Source of the DNA: Vicia villosa
Taxonomy: Eukaryota; Streptophyta; Magnoliopsida; Fabales; Fabaceae
DNA: 64,000 bases
Direction: 5' to 3'
NCBI RefSeq assembly: GCF_029867415.1
Contig: NC_081182.1
Location: 17,234,497 to 17,298,496 of the forward strand
Under the pieces are notes generated by a model, which saw only the letters and a list, made by a program, of their open reading frames with translations, was not told where the DNA came from and did no database searches. This document shows positions 11,423 through 22,881 of this stretch, one piece after another. Within the stretch, counting starts at the first letter, position 1. Every line of letters begins with the position of its first letter. The position numbers and the translations under genes were made by a program.

Positions 11423-12541
11423 TTAAAAGTAATAGGAAGAACCATAAGCTCGGGGGATTCCCGGTGTCGTATAATTAAAACAGCGAAGATTATCTCCGTA
11501 TTCAACTCCAAGTATATCACAATATCTCATATAATATCCAACGCGATTACTCTCATCTACAGTTCCGATCTTCCATCCACAGATGCCGGATGATCTAATA
11601 ACGGCCGCCAACACGTACGACGTCATCCCATATCCTGGAAACCTCCGTTCTTCAATATCATAACTAGCTGGGACCCATATTCCCACCATAACATCGTGCC
11701 CGGGTGGCAGATACTCACGGTTGAACTGCGGAGGAGGTGTCATCCAAAACCATATAGCGGACTTGAAGGATATAACAGGGTCAGTGGCTACAAGTTCTGG
11801 ATTATTCAGCAAATCAACACCTATGGCTTTTCCACATTTTCCGTATAATTCATTCCCGCGTAGGTGAAATGGACCCCTACCGTAGTAATTCTTTCCGGGA
11901 GCACATGGGAATTCAGAGCTTGGTTCGCAGTAGTTGTTGCTCGGATTTCTTTGCGTCACATTACAATATCCCCATTCAAATGGTCCTAGAAATTCCCTTG
12001 GTCTACCGCTCGTTTCGTGAGAACTTTGACCAAAGAAAGCAGCAATGTCTCTTTTTTTATCATCTTCACTGTTTCCTTCATTACCGAACTTGGGGAATGT
12101 CTTGGCAGCTTCCACGAATGCTTCATATGTGTAAAATCCTCTCCCCTCGCATCTATTATCGTCCCGATTCTTGAGCATCTCGTTGAAATCTTTTCTGGAG
12201 ATGAGATACTCTTCTATAGGAGATGGAGGTGGTGGTGGAGGTGGTGGAGGAGGAGAAGGAGGTGGTGGAGGAGGAGGAGGACGAAAAGATGGAGGTAATA
12301 AAGGAGGAGCAAGAGGAGGGCTGGTTCCGGGACATTGACTCTGGCAACCATCGCCGCAGTAGATTGGGGTTGATCCACAAAAACCCCATGCACTGCAACA
12401 TAACTGATCACGGCACAATGCACCACCAGCTTGAATTCCGCATTGCGGCGGATCTAGATCTGCCAGACACCATCTTGATGATCCTATAGCAAGTAGTATC
12501 ACTACTACTACAGAGAATGGATTGGTTTTCAATATCATCAT
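11423..12541 (-). CDS. Class I (hevein-domain) GH19 chitinase-like protein, catalytic site degenerate
   Basis: One uninterrupted frame of 372 residues. Residues 1-27 are a signal peptide (hydrophobic [10 protein letters not shown] core). Residues 34-70 are a hevein-type chitin-binding domain with all eight cysteines (C34, 43, 48, 49, 55, 62, 66, 70) and the aromatic [13 protein letters not shown] face. Residues 71-108 form a proline-rich hinge with runs of eight and ten prolines. The rest is a glycoside hydrolase 19 domain. Of the two catalytic glutamates, the first is kept (E176 in SHETSG) but the second aligns to Q197 in WGYCNVTQ, where active enzymes have WGYCFLRE or similar. The substrate loop IQISHNYNYG is replaced by [10 protein letters not shown], and the ITNIINGG loop is also altered. 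The fold cysteines and the [19 protein letters not shown] core are conserved. It probably binds chitin or glycans with little or no hydrolysis, like legume chitinase-related agglutinins. The first of two ATGs is used as start. Secreted defence or storage role inferred. Confidence 0.9.
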   Translation of the reverse strand: MMILKTNPFSVVVVILLAIGSSRWCLADLDPPQCGIQAGGALCRDQLCCSAWGFCGSTPIYCGDGCQSQCPGTSPPLAPPLLPPSFRPPPPPPPPSPPPPPPPPPPSPIEEYLISRKDFNEMLKNRDDNRCEGRGFYTYEAFVEAAKTFPKFGNEGNSEDDKKRDIAAFFGQSSHETSGRPREFLGPFEWGYCNVTQRNPSNNYCEPSSEFPCAPGKNYYGRGPFHLRGNELYGKCGKAIGVDLLNNPELVATDPVISFKSAIWFWMTPPPQFNREYLPPGHDVMVGIWVPASYDIEERRFPGYGMTSYVLAAVIRSSGICGWKIGTVDESNRVGYYMRYCDILGVEYGDNLRCFNYTTPGIPRAYGSSYYF

Positions 12542-12584
12542 GATTGTTTGTGAATTTGTATATGCTAACTCCCTCCTCTATCTA

Positions 12585-12594
12585 CTATTTATAT
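12585..12594 (-). promoter_or_regulatory. TATA box of the chitinase-like gene
   Basis: On the minus strand ATATAAATAG lies 44-53 bp before the start codon. That spacing fits a plant core promoter with a short leader of about 15-20 nt. Seen directly; function inferred from position. Confidence 0.6.
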
Positions 12595-12599
12595 GCTTC

Positions 12600-13300
12600 A
12601 AAACTCTATCTTTAATGATTAAATATGGTAATAGTTAAGGTTTTTTTTTTATGCTAATACTAGTTAAGTTTACCTGGATAGAACTGTGGGTAAATTACCC
12701 AATCTCACGTGGCACCAATTGAAAATTTAATTTATCAATATTTATATATATTTTAGAGAAAAAATATATGTACTGACGGTCAAGAATTCACCAAAATGTT
12801 TATACAAAATCTGTAAAAAAATAAATAAATCATTTGAAACACACATTGTTTGTTTTAACTAGTGCCTACTCAAATGAGTAATCTACCCAAAAATATTATA
12901 AAGGAAACGTAGAAAAAAACTAAATCTTTTGCTTACTAAAAAAACAAGTTAACAATCATGCATTCATCTTGATAGTATTAATAATACTACAACATAATTA
13001 TAACAATAAGTTAAAGAAAGTAAAGTATGCATTATGAATACACAGCAACTGCATAATAAATGAGGGAAAATTCCTACCTAAACACAGCAACTGCATAATA
13101 AATTCTTTTACATACAATTAATCATAAAATTTTAATTAATTAAAAAATAAATAAACCATTTTTTTTCTCATTCATAATCACAACCACCTCATGAATCCAA
13201 TTAAAAAAAAATTAAAGTTTAGACAAATTAAAAAATTTCTCTCTTCTAATTAGCTGTTCATAAAAATGTGAATTTAGGGTTGTTTCCATGCAAGAATTTT
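12600..13300. other. Upstream flank of the chitinase-like gene, no other gene
   Basis: AT-rich. The only structure noted is a direct repeat of CACAGCAACTGCATAATAAA at about 13041 and 13083. No frame or element termini recognised. Confidence 0.5.
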
Positions 13301-13304
13301 TCAT

Positions 13305-14125
13305 AAATGAGTAGCCGTTTGTGTTTCTCGTGTTTTAATCTCAATGTGTGGTCCTTAATTTGCATGGTTGATGTAATATAACGTCCCACCTGAAGTTGAT
13401 TTAACAGTGTTAATTTGCATGGCCAATTTTTGTTAGAAAAATGTTATTCATACATCAAATGTTACACCTACACCATAGACACTGTAATTGGTTTTTATCG
13501 GATGTTGTCAGATTATACTAGATGTTGTAGGTGCATATACCTTTGCAAAAAGTTGTGACTAACACTTTCACATACATCAAAGTTTTTGTTAGAAAAATGT
13601 TATTTATACATCAAATGTTACACCTGCTCTGAAAGCGTGTTTGCGGGAGTGCATATAATCTGACTACATTGCCAGGTGGTTTTTACACCCCAATGTTATC
13701 AGATTATATGCACTCCGGCAAACACACTTTCTAAGACTTGTAGATAACATACATTCCATGTGAAATAGCTTGTTCAGAGAAGGTGGCACAATTGGTTCAG
13801 AGCAGGCGTAGCAGTATATTCAGTGACTTGTTGGGTGAATTTTACCTAGAAAAGTTTGAATATTCAAAACTTGCAGGGTGAAATTTAACTGACAAATATC
13901 TGATAATTTGAGTAGTTGCTCATGATTCTCGTGTTTTAATGTCTAACATGTGGTCCTGTTCATATATGGACCATCAGAATTCATGTTTCCTTAATTTGCA
14001 TGGTTGATGTAATATAAGGTCCCACCTGAAGTTGATGTAACAGTATTAATTTGCATGGCCAATTTTTGTTAGAAAAATGTTATTCATATATCAAATGTTA
14101 CACCTACACCGTAGACACTAACATG
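13305..14125. repeat. Two partial copies (C and D) of the dispersed repeat also found at 5010 and 29955
   Basis: Copy C (about 13310-13470) and copy D (about 13910-14120) share TTCTCGTGTTTTAAT, a CATGGTTGATGTAATATA block, GTCCCACCTGAAGTTGAT and a trailing ATCAAATGTTACACCTACAC block. That trailing block also occurs a third time, in shortened form, near 13608. They lie 0.8-1.6 kb upstream of the chitinase-like gene. The same core appears in segmental copies A and B. No coding potential. Confidence 0.7.
13631..13731. repeat. Foldback: 33-bp inverted arms with a 35-bp loop
   Basis: The arm at 13631-13663 pairs with 13699-13731 with only two mismatches in 33 positions; the shared core is GGAGTGCATATAATCTGA. 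The compact hairpin sits between two copies of the ATCAAATGTTACACCT repeat and looks like a very small MITE or its termini. No target-site duplication was identified. Confidence 0.75.
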
Positions 14126-14204
14126 TACCGTAGATCACAATATCCAAACTCGCACTTAAAATCACCATTCGAATTCGAACTCGAATCTAAAGACTATTCT
14201 AATG

Positions 14205-14460
14205 GCAAAATAACACTCACACTCATATCCGTTGAATTCGGGTTTTTTCACCCAAACCCGTAACAAAATATATAAAATATATTTTTCCTACAATTTTTCT
14301 ACAACTTTCCAATATATATAAGCGAGTGTGAGTTCGGGTTTCGGACGCGGGTTTCACACTACCCAAACCCGCACCCAAAATATCGGGTGGCACCCGAACC
14401 CAGTCAACTCGGGTTCGGGTGCGGGTGGGCTCCACGGGTTTGGGTCTGCTTGTCATCCCT
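14205..14460. mobile_element. Truncated hAT-type non-autonomous element with GGGT-rich subterminal repeats
   Basis: The segment is unusually GC-rich for the window and full of CGGGT/ACCCG motifs in both orientations. It ends in TTGTCATCCCTA, the reverse of the TAGGGATG(A/T)CAA terminus that the complete element at 20088-20708 carries. The left terminus was not found. Confidence 0.5.
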
Positions 14461-14854
14461 AATCCAAACAGTTGTCGAAATTATACCAAAAATATAGAGT
14501 ATTCCAAATCAATCTTGATGAACAAGATTCAATTAATCGGTCGATATTCGCCTCTTGTTCTTCACTCTTTATTCGAGTGAATCAACCAACATTGATTGCA
14601 AGATGATTCTGATGCGCAATTGTTAATGGAAAAAGAAAGAAAAGATGAATTGGAGAAGAGAGAAAATTAGGGTTTGAACAAAAGGAAGAAGAGAATATTT
14701 CTGCAGAGTTTCTCTCTAACCACAAACTGTGATTTTATTCTCTATTATGCAACTGCATTAAGTGTTTACAACAATAGGGTAAGTTGAGAATATTTTCTGA
14801 CGAAGCCTCCAAATACAAGTTATTTGCATTAAATTTTTTTGGGCTAACAAGACT

Positions 14855-15420
14855 ATGGTTTAATGGACTGTCGGACGGGAGCATTGAATCATGGGTAGAT
14901 TTCTGCGAACGATTCTCTATGCACTTTACTTCTCCAAAATATCGATGATTGTAACTGCTTTGAGCAGGATTATTCTAGGGAAGAAGTAAAGCATGCAGTC
15001 CTATATCGACCGATTTACGCAAGTTACAGTTGAAACCGAGGGAGCCGAAGAAAGCCTTGAGTGTTTGATCAATAAAAATGGCCTTTTGTGGAACATCCCT
15101 TCAGTGGTGATTGACGTTGAATTTGGTGGGGAGGACCACTGTTTGATCCCCCGCAACTACGATCGGGAGGAGGCTGGAACCACTTTATGTCAGAACTGAC
15201 CCCCGAACCAGACTAAATCGGTGGTTATAAACCAAAAAAAAAAAGTACGAACCACTTAGAAGATGCTGAGCATGGCTTAGTCTTGCAAGATCCTAGAAGA
15301 AATTTTGAATGTCTTATCTGACAATCCAACTTTCGCCAAGACAAAGTCTAGTCGCCCGACCAAGAATAAGTCTCACCGGCGGAGGGATGATAAAGAAAAG
15401 TGTTTGGTGTATATACTTCG
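14855..15420 (+). pseudogene. Ty3/Gypsy gag fragment, split
   Basis: Frames switch but the gag signature is readable: DGSIESWVDFCERFSMHFTS near 14875-14940, then YIDRFTQVTVETEGAEESLE at 15000-15060 after a frame change. Past an inserted segment, ILEEILNVLSDNPTFAKTKS is read at about 15292-15351. This is the capsid region of a plant Gypsy element. The middle is replaced by a SINE-like insertion at about 15090-15242. No LTRs or pol were recognised next to it. Confidence 0.55.
15090..15242 (+). mobile_element. SINE-like insertion with A-rich tail
   Basis: Between the two parts of the gag fragment lies a unit with a B-box-like GTTTGATCCCC at 15142, a middle reading CGATCGGGAGGAGGCTGGAA, a 3' part ending ACTAAATCGGTGGTTATAAA, and a tail of about eleven A at 15233. 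Such units are common in legume genomes as tRNA-derived SINEs. The 5' boundary and the A box are uncertain, and no clear target-site duplication was found. Confidence 0.4.
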
Positions 15421-18089
15421 TACAAGTGTATACCAACTACACCTTATAAAAGAGATAAAAGGAAAGTGTTAGGATAAATATGAAAAAATTAATGAAGTAA
15501 TAGAAAAAAAATATAAACTAAATTGTTGAATATTAGAGAACATGAGGTGAGTTTTGGTGTCCGCTGAAAAAATAAATGTTAAAATTTTTTCGATTAGGTT
15601 ACTTTTGTAAATATATCATATAAGAAAATTAAATGCTGTGGAAAATACTTATATGTCGTGCTGCTTCTTTATGCTGCCACGTGGATAGCTCCTATAATTT
15701 ACTTTCTTTTATTTTATTTTATTCACTAATTTATCAAGTTGTTCACATGTTATTGATTTGAAAAGTCAAATTTTATCAACTTTTTGACATAAACTTTTTT
15801 ATCTAATTATTAAACTATTTGTCTTCTTCCATCACACTTCTTTCTCTCTCCTCTTTTCTCTTATTCTCTCACCTCTCTTTTCATTTTCTCCTATTATTTT
15901 ATGTTCTCATCTACGTATTTTTTTATAATTTTTGTTTTGATCATTTTTGTTTTTATTTTTGTAGATATTTCACAAGATCTCAACATGCAATTAAGATTCA
16001 TGCAAGTTTGTCAAAGGATTTTTTCTTTGTTAAACAAGGTAAAATCTCTCTAAATTTCTATTATGTTTCTTCCATTTCAAATTCTAAGCATATTTTTCTT
16101 GGTTCTCTTCTTTAAGCTATATATTGATATTTACTTTATATTTTAAATCCAGATCTATAAAAATAATTTGTTATAAACTTGCAGATTTTAATTTGAAAAT
16201 GAATTTAAAGAGAGACCAAATATATTTTTGTAATTGTATTTCCTCTTGCTGTGAGTCTCAACAATTTGTTGCAGAAGTTTTATTCGTTCCAGAAGTTTTA
16301 TTTGTTGAAGTTTTTTACTCCAACAATAAATATCATCAACTCTTTCTTAGTCTTCTTTTTTTCTTCAAATCTAAAAAACATTGTTGATCTACTATTTTCT
16401 TCTTCGAATCTAAAAAAAAAAATTACATTTTGGATCTGGAACTAATAACTGAAGTGTTGTATCTTTAAACATTATTGATATTATATTTGATTTCATGGAG
16501 AGTTACAAAAAATAAAACTCTGATTTTGATGCAGGACTAATTTATATGTTCATCATCTTTATTATAGCACATATTTATCTGCTGATTTCATTCTATTGTA
16601 TGCCTTGAAAAAAATAAAACTCTGGTTTTGATGTAGGACTAAATGAATAAAGTTGTTCTGAGGAATAAAAAAATATAAGAGAGTCAAGCCATATTATTTT
16701 GAATACCCCTTTATTTTATTTTTATCATTTATTTATAACATGCCTTTGATTGATTTCTATAATTTTTTTATGAAATTAAATATACTTAAATATCATTAAT
16801 TTGTCATTATTTTATTTTGCTTTATTATTGAATTTATTTTGATTATGAATATATAAATATGTTTATGTCATATAAAATATATTTAATGATGAATTAAAAT
16901 ATGTAAATATGACATTGAAGTAAAATATTGAGATGAGTATCAAAGACACATTGGTTATAAATTGTGTGTCTCAAGACAAAAGTAATTATAAAATATATTA
17001 TAGAGTAAAGATCTACTAGAATGTGTTGGAGTATGCTACACATGTACAATAATATGTTAAGATATTCATATTAATAATAAATGATAATATTAATAATATT
17101 AAATTAATTATTCAAAATCTATATTTATTTGAATTTTTTTGTTAAGTCAAATAATTCGTACTACTATTCTCTTAATATTTCTAGTAGATGTTATCATTTG
17201 CGTGTCTCACACGTTTTTCTATAATTAAATTAGCATTGCAAATGATTTTTAATAAATGCATAATAAATTAGACTATCATTTATCATCTTTATATAATTTT
17301 TTTCTATAAATAAATATGTATTATACATATTTTTAATATAAATTTATGATTTGATATTGTCAAATTGTAGAATTTAAATCAATTAATTAATTAGAGAATA
17401 TAATTTTCTCCCATTAAGGAAAAGATATTAGACAATAATAAAAATAATTGTATTTATTATTTTTTTATAAAATAATTATCATAATTAATTTAAATGAGAG
17501 AGTAATACACCATATAATGGGTCATGTATCTTAAGATATATGTTATGCCCTATGACTTATACTATTGTGTATCATGATTTAATTTTCTCATCCTTTTTAC
17601 TGCTATGAGATGACAACACTTCTACATCTCCTCAAAAGTAACAATTCTTTGCATTTTAATATATTAGTTTTTCAAATTGCACAGTTATCAATCTCTAACT
17701 CTATGGATATCTACATATTGCTATACTATACCAATCTCTAACTCTATAGTATTTATTATTCAAGACATGAGGCTTTTTAAAAACAAAAGAAAACAATTTT
17801 TTTTCACTTTGTCTCTACAACTATTGTTTTTATAAATCAGCTTAAAAATTGTTTTTAAATATTTAAAAAATATTATATTTTAATTTTGTTGTTTAGATTA
17901 AAAAATTAACACAAAAATTAAATATTATTTTTACTAATTTTTTTACAACAAAGAAAAATAGTTTGAATAAACTTTTAATTTAAGATATAATATTTTTGTA
18001 AGATATAATAACATTATGTCTACATCATTTCAAATAATATTATTCTACTTTACTTATTCCTTATTTATTACTATCACACATATGCTTCT
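15421..18089. other. AT-rich region with a CT-rich leader-like block, no gene
   Basis: 15819-16040 has a CT-rich block and an open frame of 98 codons that resembles an untranslated leader rather than a protein. A similar arrangement recurs at 19500-20010, before the second Helitron end. A short direct repeat (AAAAAATAAAACTCTG followed by TTTTGATG and GGACTAA) occurs at about 16508 and 16608. 16650-18089 is low-complexity AT-rich DNA without recognised features. It may be the body of a Helitron ending at 19336. Confidence 0.4.
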
Positions 18090-18210
18090 ACTTTAAGTTT
18101 GTCGTTCGTTAGGTTTGTGAATTCTTGATAGGGTTTTGGTCTGGTCCCCCTATCCTTTTTGTATCTGTTTTCTTTTCTCTTAATATATCAGTTAAAAAAA
18201 ACTTTTATCT
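18090..18210 (+). mobile_element. LINE 3' tail fragment
   Basis: GGTCTGGTCCCCCTATCC followed by TTTTTGTATCTGTTTTC and a short A run (18195-18202) matches the style of plant L1 LINE 3' ends. Only about 110 bp is present; the 5' part is missing. Confidence 0.4.
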
Positions 18211-18954
18211 CATGTCCCAACACAATAGGTTCATAATTTGATTACCTATTTGATTAAATAGGTTCATAATTATCCTATATCAATATAAATTTTAGATTAA
18301 ATTTTTTTTAGTAATAGCCGGAACAAGTGTTATAACAGTTATAAATTTTAATAATTTTAAGTGTTATATATATATATATGGAGCATATCAAGTGAGAGCA
18401 TTTTATAATGAGAGATGAGAGGAACAAATATCAACCATTGAATTTACCAAGAGAGAGAAGTTAATAGCCACATTAAATTATTAACATTCTCTCTATTAAT
18501 AGCCACATTAAATTAATAGCCACATTATATATATAAAAGTTTTATAATAGTCAAATTTTAGTTTTTTTTTAATATATAGTTATTTGATGTTTTTTTTAAA
18601 ATATTATATGATGTACATTTACAAATAAGGTAACAAATGTATTATTTATGTAAATGTTTTTATATAGGAAAAAAATATTGTTTATCCGGATTTTTTTAAA
18701 CAATGTTATTTTTATAAATGAGAAATAAATATATTTTTAATTAATGCTAAAATAAATAATATTTATGTACGAGAAAAAATATATTAACTATTCAAATATT
18801 TTTATATGCAAAAAATATAAAGGCATGTGTTTTTAAATCAAACAAATACGCGTTCAAAACTATAGTGAGTCAGTAAAATTTTAATAAAATGGAACAACTT
18901 AACTATTGATCCACATTTATTACGAGCAAAATGAATATTAATATTTACAAATAT

Positions 18955-19215
18955 TTTTTAACGGGACATGAAGTTACTTAATGTTGATTAATAACGGGAC
19001 ATGGAGTTACTGATCAAAATATTTTTTATTAACGGAACATAAAGTTACTGATCAAAATAATTTTTTAATGGGACATGAAGTTACTTAATGTTGATTATTT
19101 ATTTCCCAAATAATTTTAAAAAAGAATGTACATTGAAACGGGACATGAAGTTATTAATCAAAATATTGATTATTAACGGGACATGAAGTTACTGATCAAA
19201 ATATTTTTTATTAAT
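18955..19215. repeat. Irregular tandem repeat built on AACGGGACATGAAGTTACT
   Basis: Six copies of the roughly 19-bp core, with variants, are followed by GATCAAAATATTTTTTATT or AATGTTGATTA spacers. The array lies just inside the Helitron 3' end at 19336 and probably belongs to its subterminal region. Confidence 0.8.
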
Positions 19216-19336
19216 TATATATTTAATTATTATTTTTCACGGGTAACCAAATACTTTTTATTAAAAAAATATATATATTTGAAACAAATGCGCGTCCCAT
19301 ACCAGAACCCGTGCGAACGCACGGGTTTGTTACTAG
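19216..19336 (+). mobile_element. Helitron 3' terminus, copy 1
   Basis: A perfect 8-bp stem with a 2-nt loop (CCCGTGCGAACGCACGGG, 19308-19325) is followed seven bases later by CTAG at 19333-19336 and a flanking T. This is the standard 3' end of plant Helitrons. The 45 bp before it, including ATGCGCGTCCCATACCAGAA, recur almost unchanged at 24521-24569. No Rep/helicase gene is seen, so the element is non-autonomous. Its 5' end was not located. Confidence 0.75.
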
Positions 19337-20079
19337 TTATAGAAGAGTTTAATGCTATATAATATATTTAAGTTTTTTATTATAAAATACATTTATGAAA
19401 AATATTTTAAATTTGTATTTGACTTTTTTTCTTATATTTTTATATAAAAGTATGGTAAGATTTAGTTAAATATCTATCATATAAGAAATATAGATGTTCT
19501 TGAAATACCATTTTTGCCCTTTTTCCCAATACTCATCAATGAAGCTGTTCACGTGGACACCCTCTACTTTCTTCTTTTCCATTTCCATAACTTTACACAA
19601 CTTGCCTTTTCCCAAAACCATTTGTTACTTCTACCATTTGCATGTTTAGCATGGATTAATATTTTATTCTCATTTTTTTCCATCCACTTTTCTTTCTCTC
19701 TTCTCTCTCTCTTTGTTTACTGCATCTTTCTTTTTTATCTCAACATTCTCTCTTCTTTCTTCCCTAACCTCTTGCTTAAAGATTCAATCTTTATGTTGTG
19801 TTTCATCTCAAACATGGTTTTTTAGAAAATATTTACTTCATATCTCTTCTTCTCTTTCTAATCTCTATATTTTCCATTCACTTTTATGATTTTTAAGTTA
19901 CTATCTTTTTTGTGTTGTTACTTTGAAGATTCAACCATTATATTTATTACTTTTTTGAAAAGATTTTTTTTTTGCATTTCATTAATATTTTGGGTGCTAA
20001 TTTTTGTAGATGTGGACTATAATGAGATGGAACAAAAATTTTCAGATCTGAAATTATACCATATAAAATTATACCATAT
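19337..20079. other. Non-coding, CT-rich leader-like block
   Basis: The frame at 19514-19825 is Phe/Leu/Ser-rich and reflects CT-rich DNA. Nothing marks it as a protein gene. Its layout echoes 15819-16040. Probably part of the Helitron body ending at 24569. Confidence 0.4.
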
Positions 20080-20716
20080 CTTTGGATTAGGGATGTCAAT
20101 GGGGCGGGGCGGGGACGGGGGATACATTCCCATCACAATCCCCGCCATTGAATCTATTCCCCATCCCCACTTCGGGTCCCCGCTTCGGGGGGATTTTGTC
20201 CCCCATCCCCGTCCCCGCGGATCCCCGCGGGTCCCCACGGTTCATGCGGAGATCTATAAACATGATTTTTTTTATATATAATTTTAAACCAAATTAATAG
20301 TAAAAGCCTCAAAAATTAACCAATAAATATATTGTTTTTACAATATTTAATCTATAATATCGAACAAAATTTTCAAACTAAAAAAAATGAAAAAATCATT
20401 TATATCACTCTTTTACTAACAATACATATATATTTTAAATTTGTGTATAAGATTAATTATATAAAATGTCAAATAAACTTACATAATAATTTAAAATTAT
20501 ATATAAATTAAGGACATTATGCTATTTTATTCGGGGCGGGGACTCCACGGGGCGGGGGATATTTACGCCACCCCCGTCCCCGAAGTGCCTTCGGGGAGAC
20601 TTTGATCCCCATCCCCATCCCCGCGGGGGGAAAATTCCCCATCTTTGGGGCCCCAAACGGAGAATCCCCACGGAGATCCCCGCTAACAGAGGCAAGTTGA
20701 CATCCCTACTTTGGAT
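20080..20716. mobile_element. hAT-type non-autonomous element with 8-bp target-site duplication
   Basis: The element proper is 20088-20708 (621 bp). Its termini are TAGGGATGTCAA and TTGACATCCCTA, a perfect 12-bp inverted repeat. It is flanked on both sides by CTTTGGAT (20080-20087 and 20709-20716), the 8-bp duplication expected of hAT transposition. About 150-180 bp at each end are very GC-rich, built of CCCC/GGGG and CCCCGC motifs, while the middle is AT-rich. No transposase, so non-autonomous. The 131- and 73-codon frames inside are by-products of the GC-rich repeats. Confidence 0.9.
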
Positions 20717-21268
20717 TGAGTTGAGACAAAATAGTGACAATGATGGAACCAAACAATGATGTTTTCTTTTTCTTTACACTTTCTTTTCTCTTTTCAACCT
20801 AGGAATGCTATGATTTGACATATACAATGTAATCTCATAAGTGTATCTTATATCAATTTTTTTACACATTCAATTAAGTTTTATCTTTATACTCTATCAT
20901 ATATATTTTATTAATTATATATGCGTCATGTTTTTTATTAAATATGTTAAGGATTATATTTTATTTTTTATTAAATATTTCATTTTATATTAAATAATAG
21001 ACTTAATGTTTATAAAATTATTGAAACTCGAAATATTTTATTACCAATTTTAATATATGTTTTTCTTACAAAAGTTGATAGTAGATATTTTAAATAACTT
21101 TTTATGACATGATAAAATGTTAAAATATTATTAAAAGTATAATTTTAATATTTAACTATTAATTAATTTAAATTAATAAATTTTAAAAAAATATAAAAAA
21201 TAAATATTTAATTTATTTTTTTAAGTATATGATTGTTTATTTGATGTTTCTTTTTCTAAAATACAATA

Positions 21269-21541
21269 TATTAACTACGAGGGCATATCATATGAGAATG
21301 CCATATTTATATGAGAATGTGAGAATGAATCTGAACCATTGCATTTTAAAATAAATGGTGGAGATTATAGCTGGATCTTTTTTTTCTCTCTCCTACTTCA
21401 TTTATTTCAAAATGTATGAGAGAGAAAAAAAATATTCACCTATAATCTCCACCATTTATTTTAAAACCCAATGGTTCAGATTCATTCTCACATTCTCATA
21501 TAAATAAGTCATTCTCATATGATATGTCCTCTATTAACTAC
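21269..21541. mobile_element. Mutator-like foldback MITE with 10-bp target-site duplication
   Basis: The element proper is 21279-21531 (253 bp). Its long inverted arms begin GAGGGCATATCATATGAGAA on the left and, reversed, GAGGACATATCATATGAGAA on the right; pairing extends about 95 bp on each side. TATTAACTAC flanks both ends (21269-21278 and 21532-21541). A 9-11-bp duplication with long inverted repeats fits the Mutator superfamily. A related, less complete sequence begins near 18382. Confidence 0.85.
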
Positions 21542-22597
21542 AATGACTAATACTAACACATATTAAAATATAATTAATAATAATATTATTATTTTTGTAT
21601 AAAACTATTTTGGTATAAAAATATATTAAATTTAAATATATGGCAAATTGGTACTATTATTTTGTATATTTTTTACTATACGATTATGATTATAAATTTA
21701 TGTCTAATTGATACATATTTTTCAGAGAACTTTATTACATTATAATGTACAATATATTAATTTTTTATTAAATTTTAAATTTGTTTAGTTACTATTACTT
21801 TTTAAAAAGATAATAAATATTATAAAATATTAAATATAATTTTTGTTTATTTCTACTGCCGTAACATTAGGGTTTCTACTGCAGTAACAATAGGGGTTTG
21901 ATATAAGGTTTGTCATTAAAGTAGAGTAAATAGGGGTAGTTGGTTTGTCTTATTTCTCTAAAGTTTTAGAAACAAGTATACGATGGTTCATTGTATTTAT
22001 ATTTTCTTCAGACATTTCTTAAACCTACTATTTAATATAATTTTTCTTTGCTTTCGCCTTTAAAAAAAATTAATTGAATTAACTTTAATTACTATATAAC
22101 AAAATTATGATTATTATTATATAAGAAAATAACAAAATTTTGACTATTATTATTAGAAAAAATGCAGAATTAACACGAAGATAGTTCATAAAACCTTCAT
22201 TTTATTTCTCAACTTTTGCATAGAGAAAAATGTTGAAGAGTGATAGAGCAATAAGATAAAATACAAGGGAGTTTAACGCAGAACCCCATGAGTTGTCCAA
22301 AGCTGTAGATGAAGGCAACATGATACTATCAAGTGCAGTCCTTACATTGTCACGTCACTATCCAACAGTGCTATTGGTACCATCAATGATAAATTTATTT
22401 TTCTTCAAGACAAAATATTCTATCTTATCAAAACTTTATTAAGTGTTTTAACATAATATTTTATTAAGTGGTGCAGTGTGTATTTGGTTTGTGAGTCTGA
22501 AGGACAGACAAACAAGTACAATTAGCTTATTTATAAGATAATATGACATGTAATTACAAAATCTATATTAGCAAAAATATAGTGTTGTTTACTTAAA
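21542..22597. other. AT-rich intergenic stretch, no gene
   Basis: No frame, terminus or RNA gene was recognised. Confidence 0.5.
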
Positions 22598-22881
22598 TAA
22601 AAATTAGGCTTAATTGCAACTTTGGTCCCTCCATTTTGTCTTTTTTTCGATTTTGGTCCCTCCATTTTTAAAACCACGATTTTGGTCCCCCTTCTGAATT
22701 TTCTGTTGAAAAAGAGACATAAATAGGGACTAATTTTGCAGAAAAAAGCAAAATAGGGGGACAAAAATTGCACAGAAAAATTTAAAAAGGGGACTAAAAT
22801 AGTGGTTTTTAAAATAGAGGGATCAAAATCAAGAAAAAGACAAAATAGGGGGACTAAAGTTGCAATTAAGCCTAAAAATTA
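22598..22881. mobile_element. Mutator-like MITE with 9-bp target-site duplication
   Basis: The element proper is 22607-22872 (266 bp). Its inverted termini begin GGCTTAATTGCAACTTTGGT on the left and, reversed, GGCTTAATTGCAACTTTAGT on the right, followed by CCCTCCATTTTGTCTTTTT-type repeats that fold over most of the length. TAAAAATTA flanks both ends exactly (22598-22606 and 22873-22881). The 80-codon minus-strand frame across it is an artefact of the repeat. Confidence 0.9.

Noticed and set aside
12017..12489. Plus-strand and alternative minus-strand frames opposite the chitinase hinge
   Set aside because: They are shadows of the proline codons (GGA/GGT repeats) of the real minus-strand gene.
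19886..20752. Frames of 73-131 codons in the GC-rich blocks
   Set aside because: They arise from CCCC/GGGG subterminal repeats of the hAT element, not from a gene.
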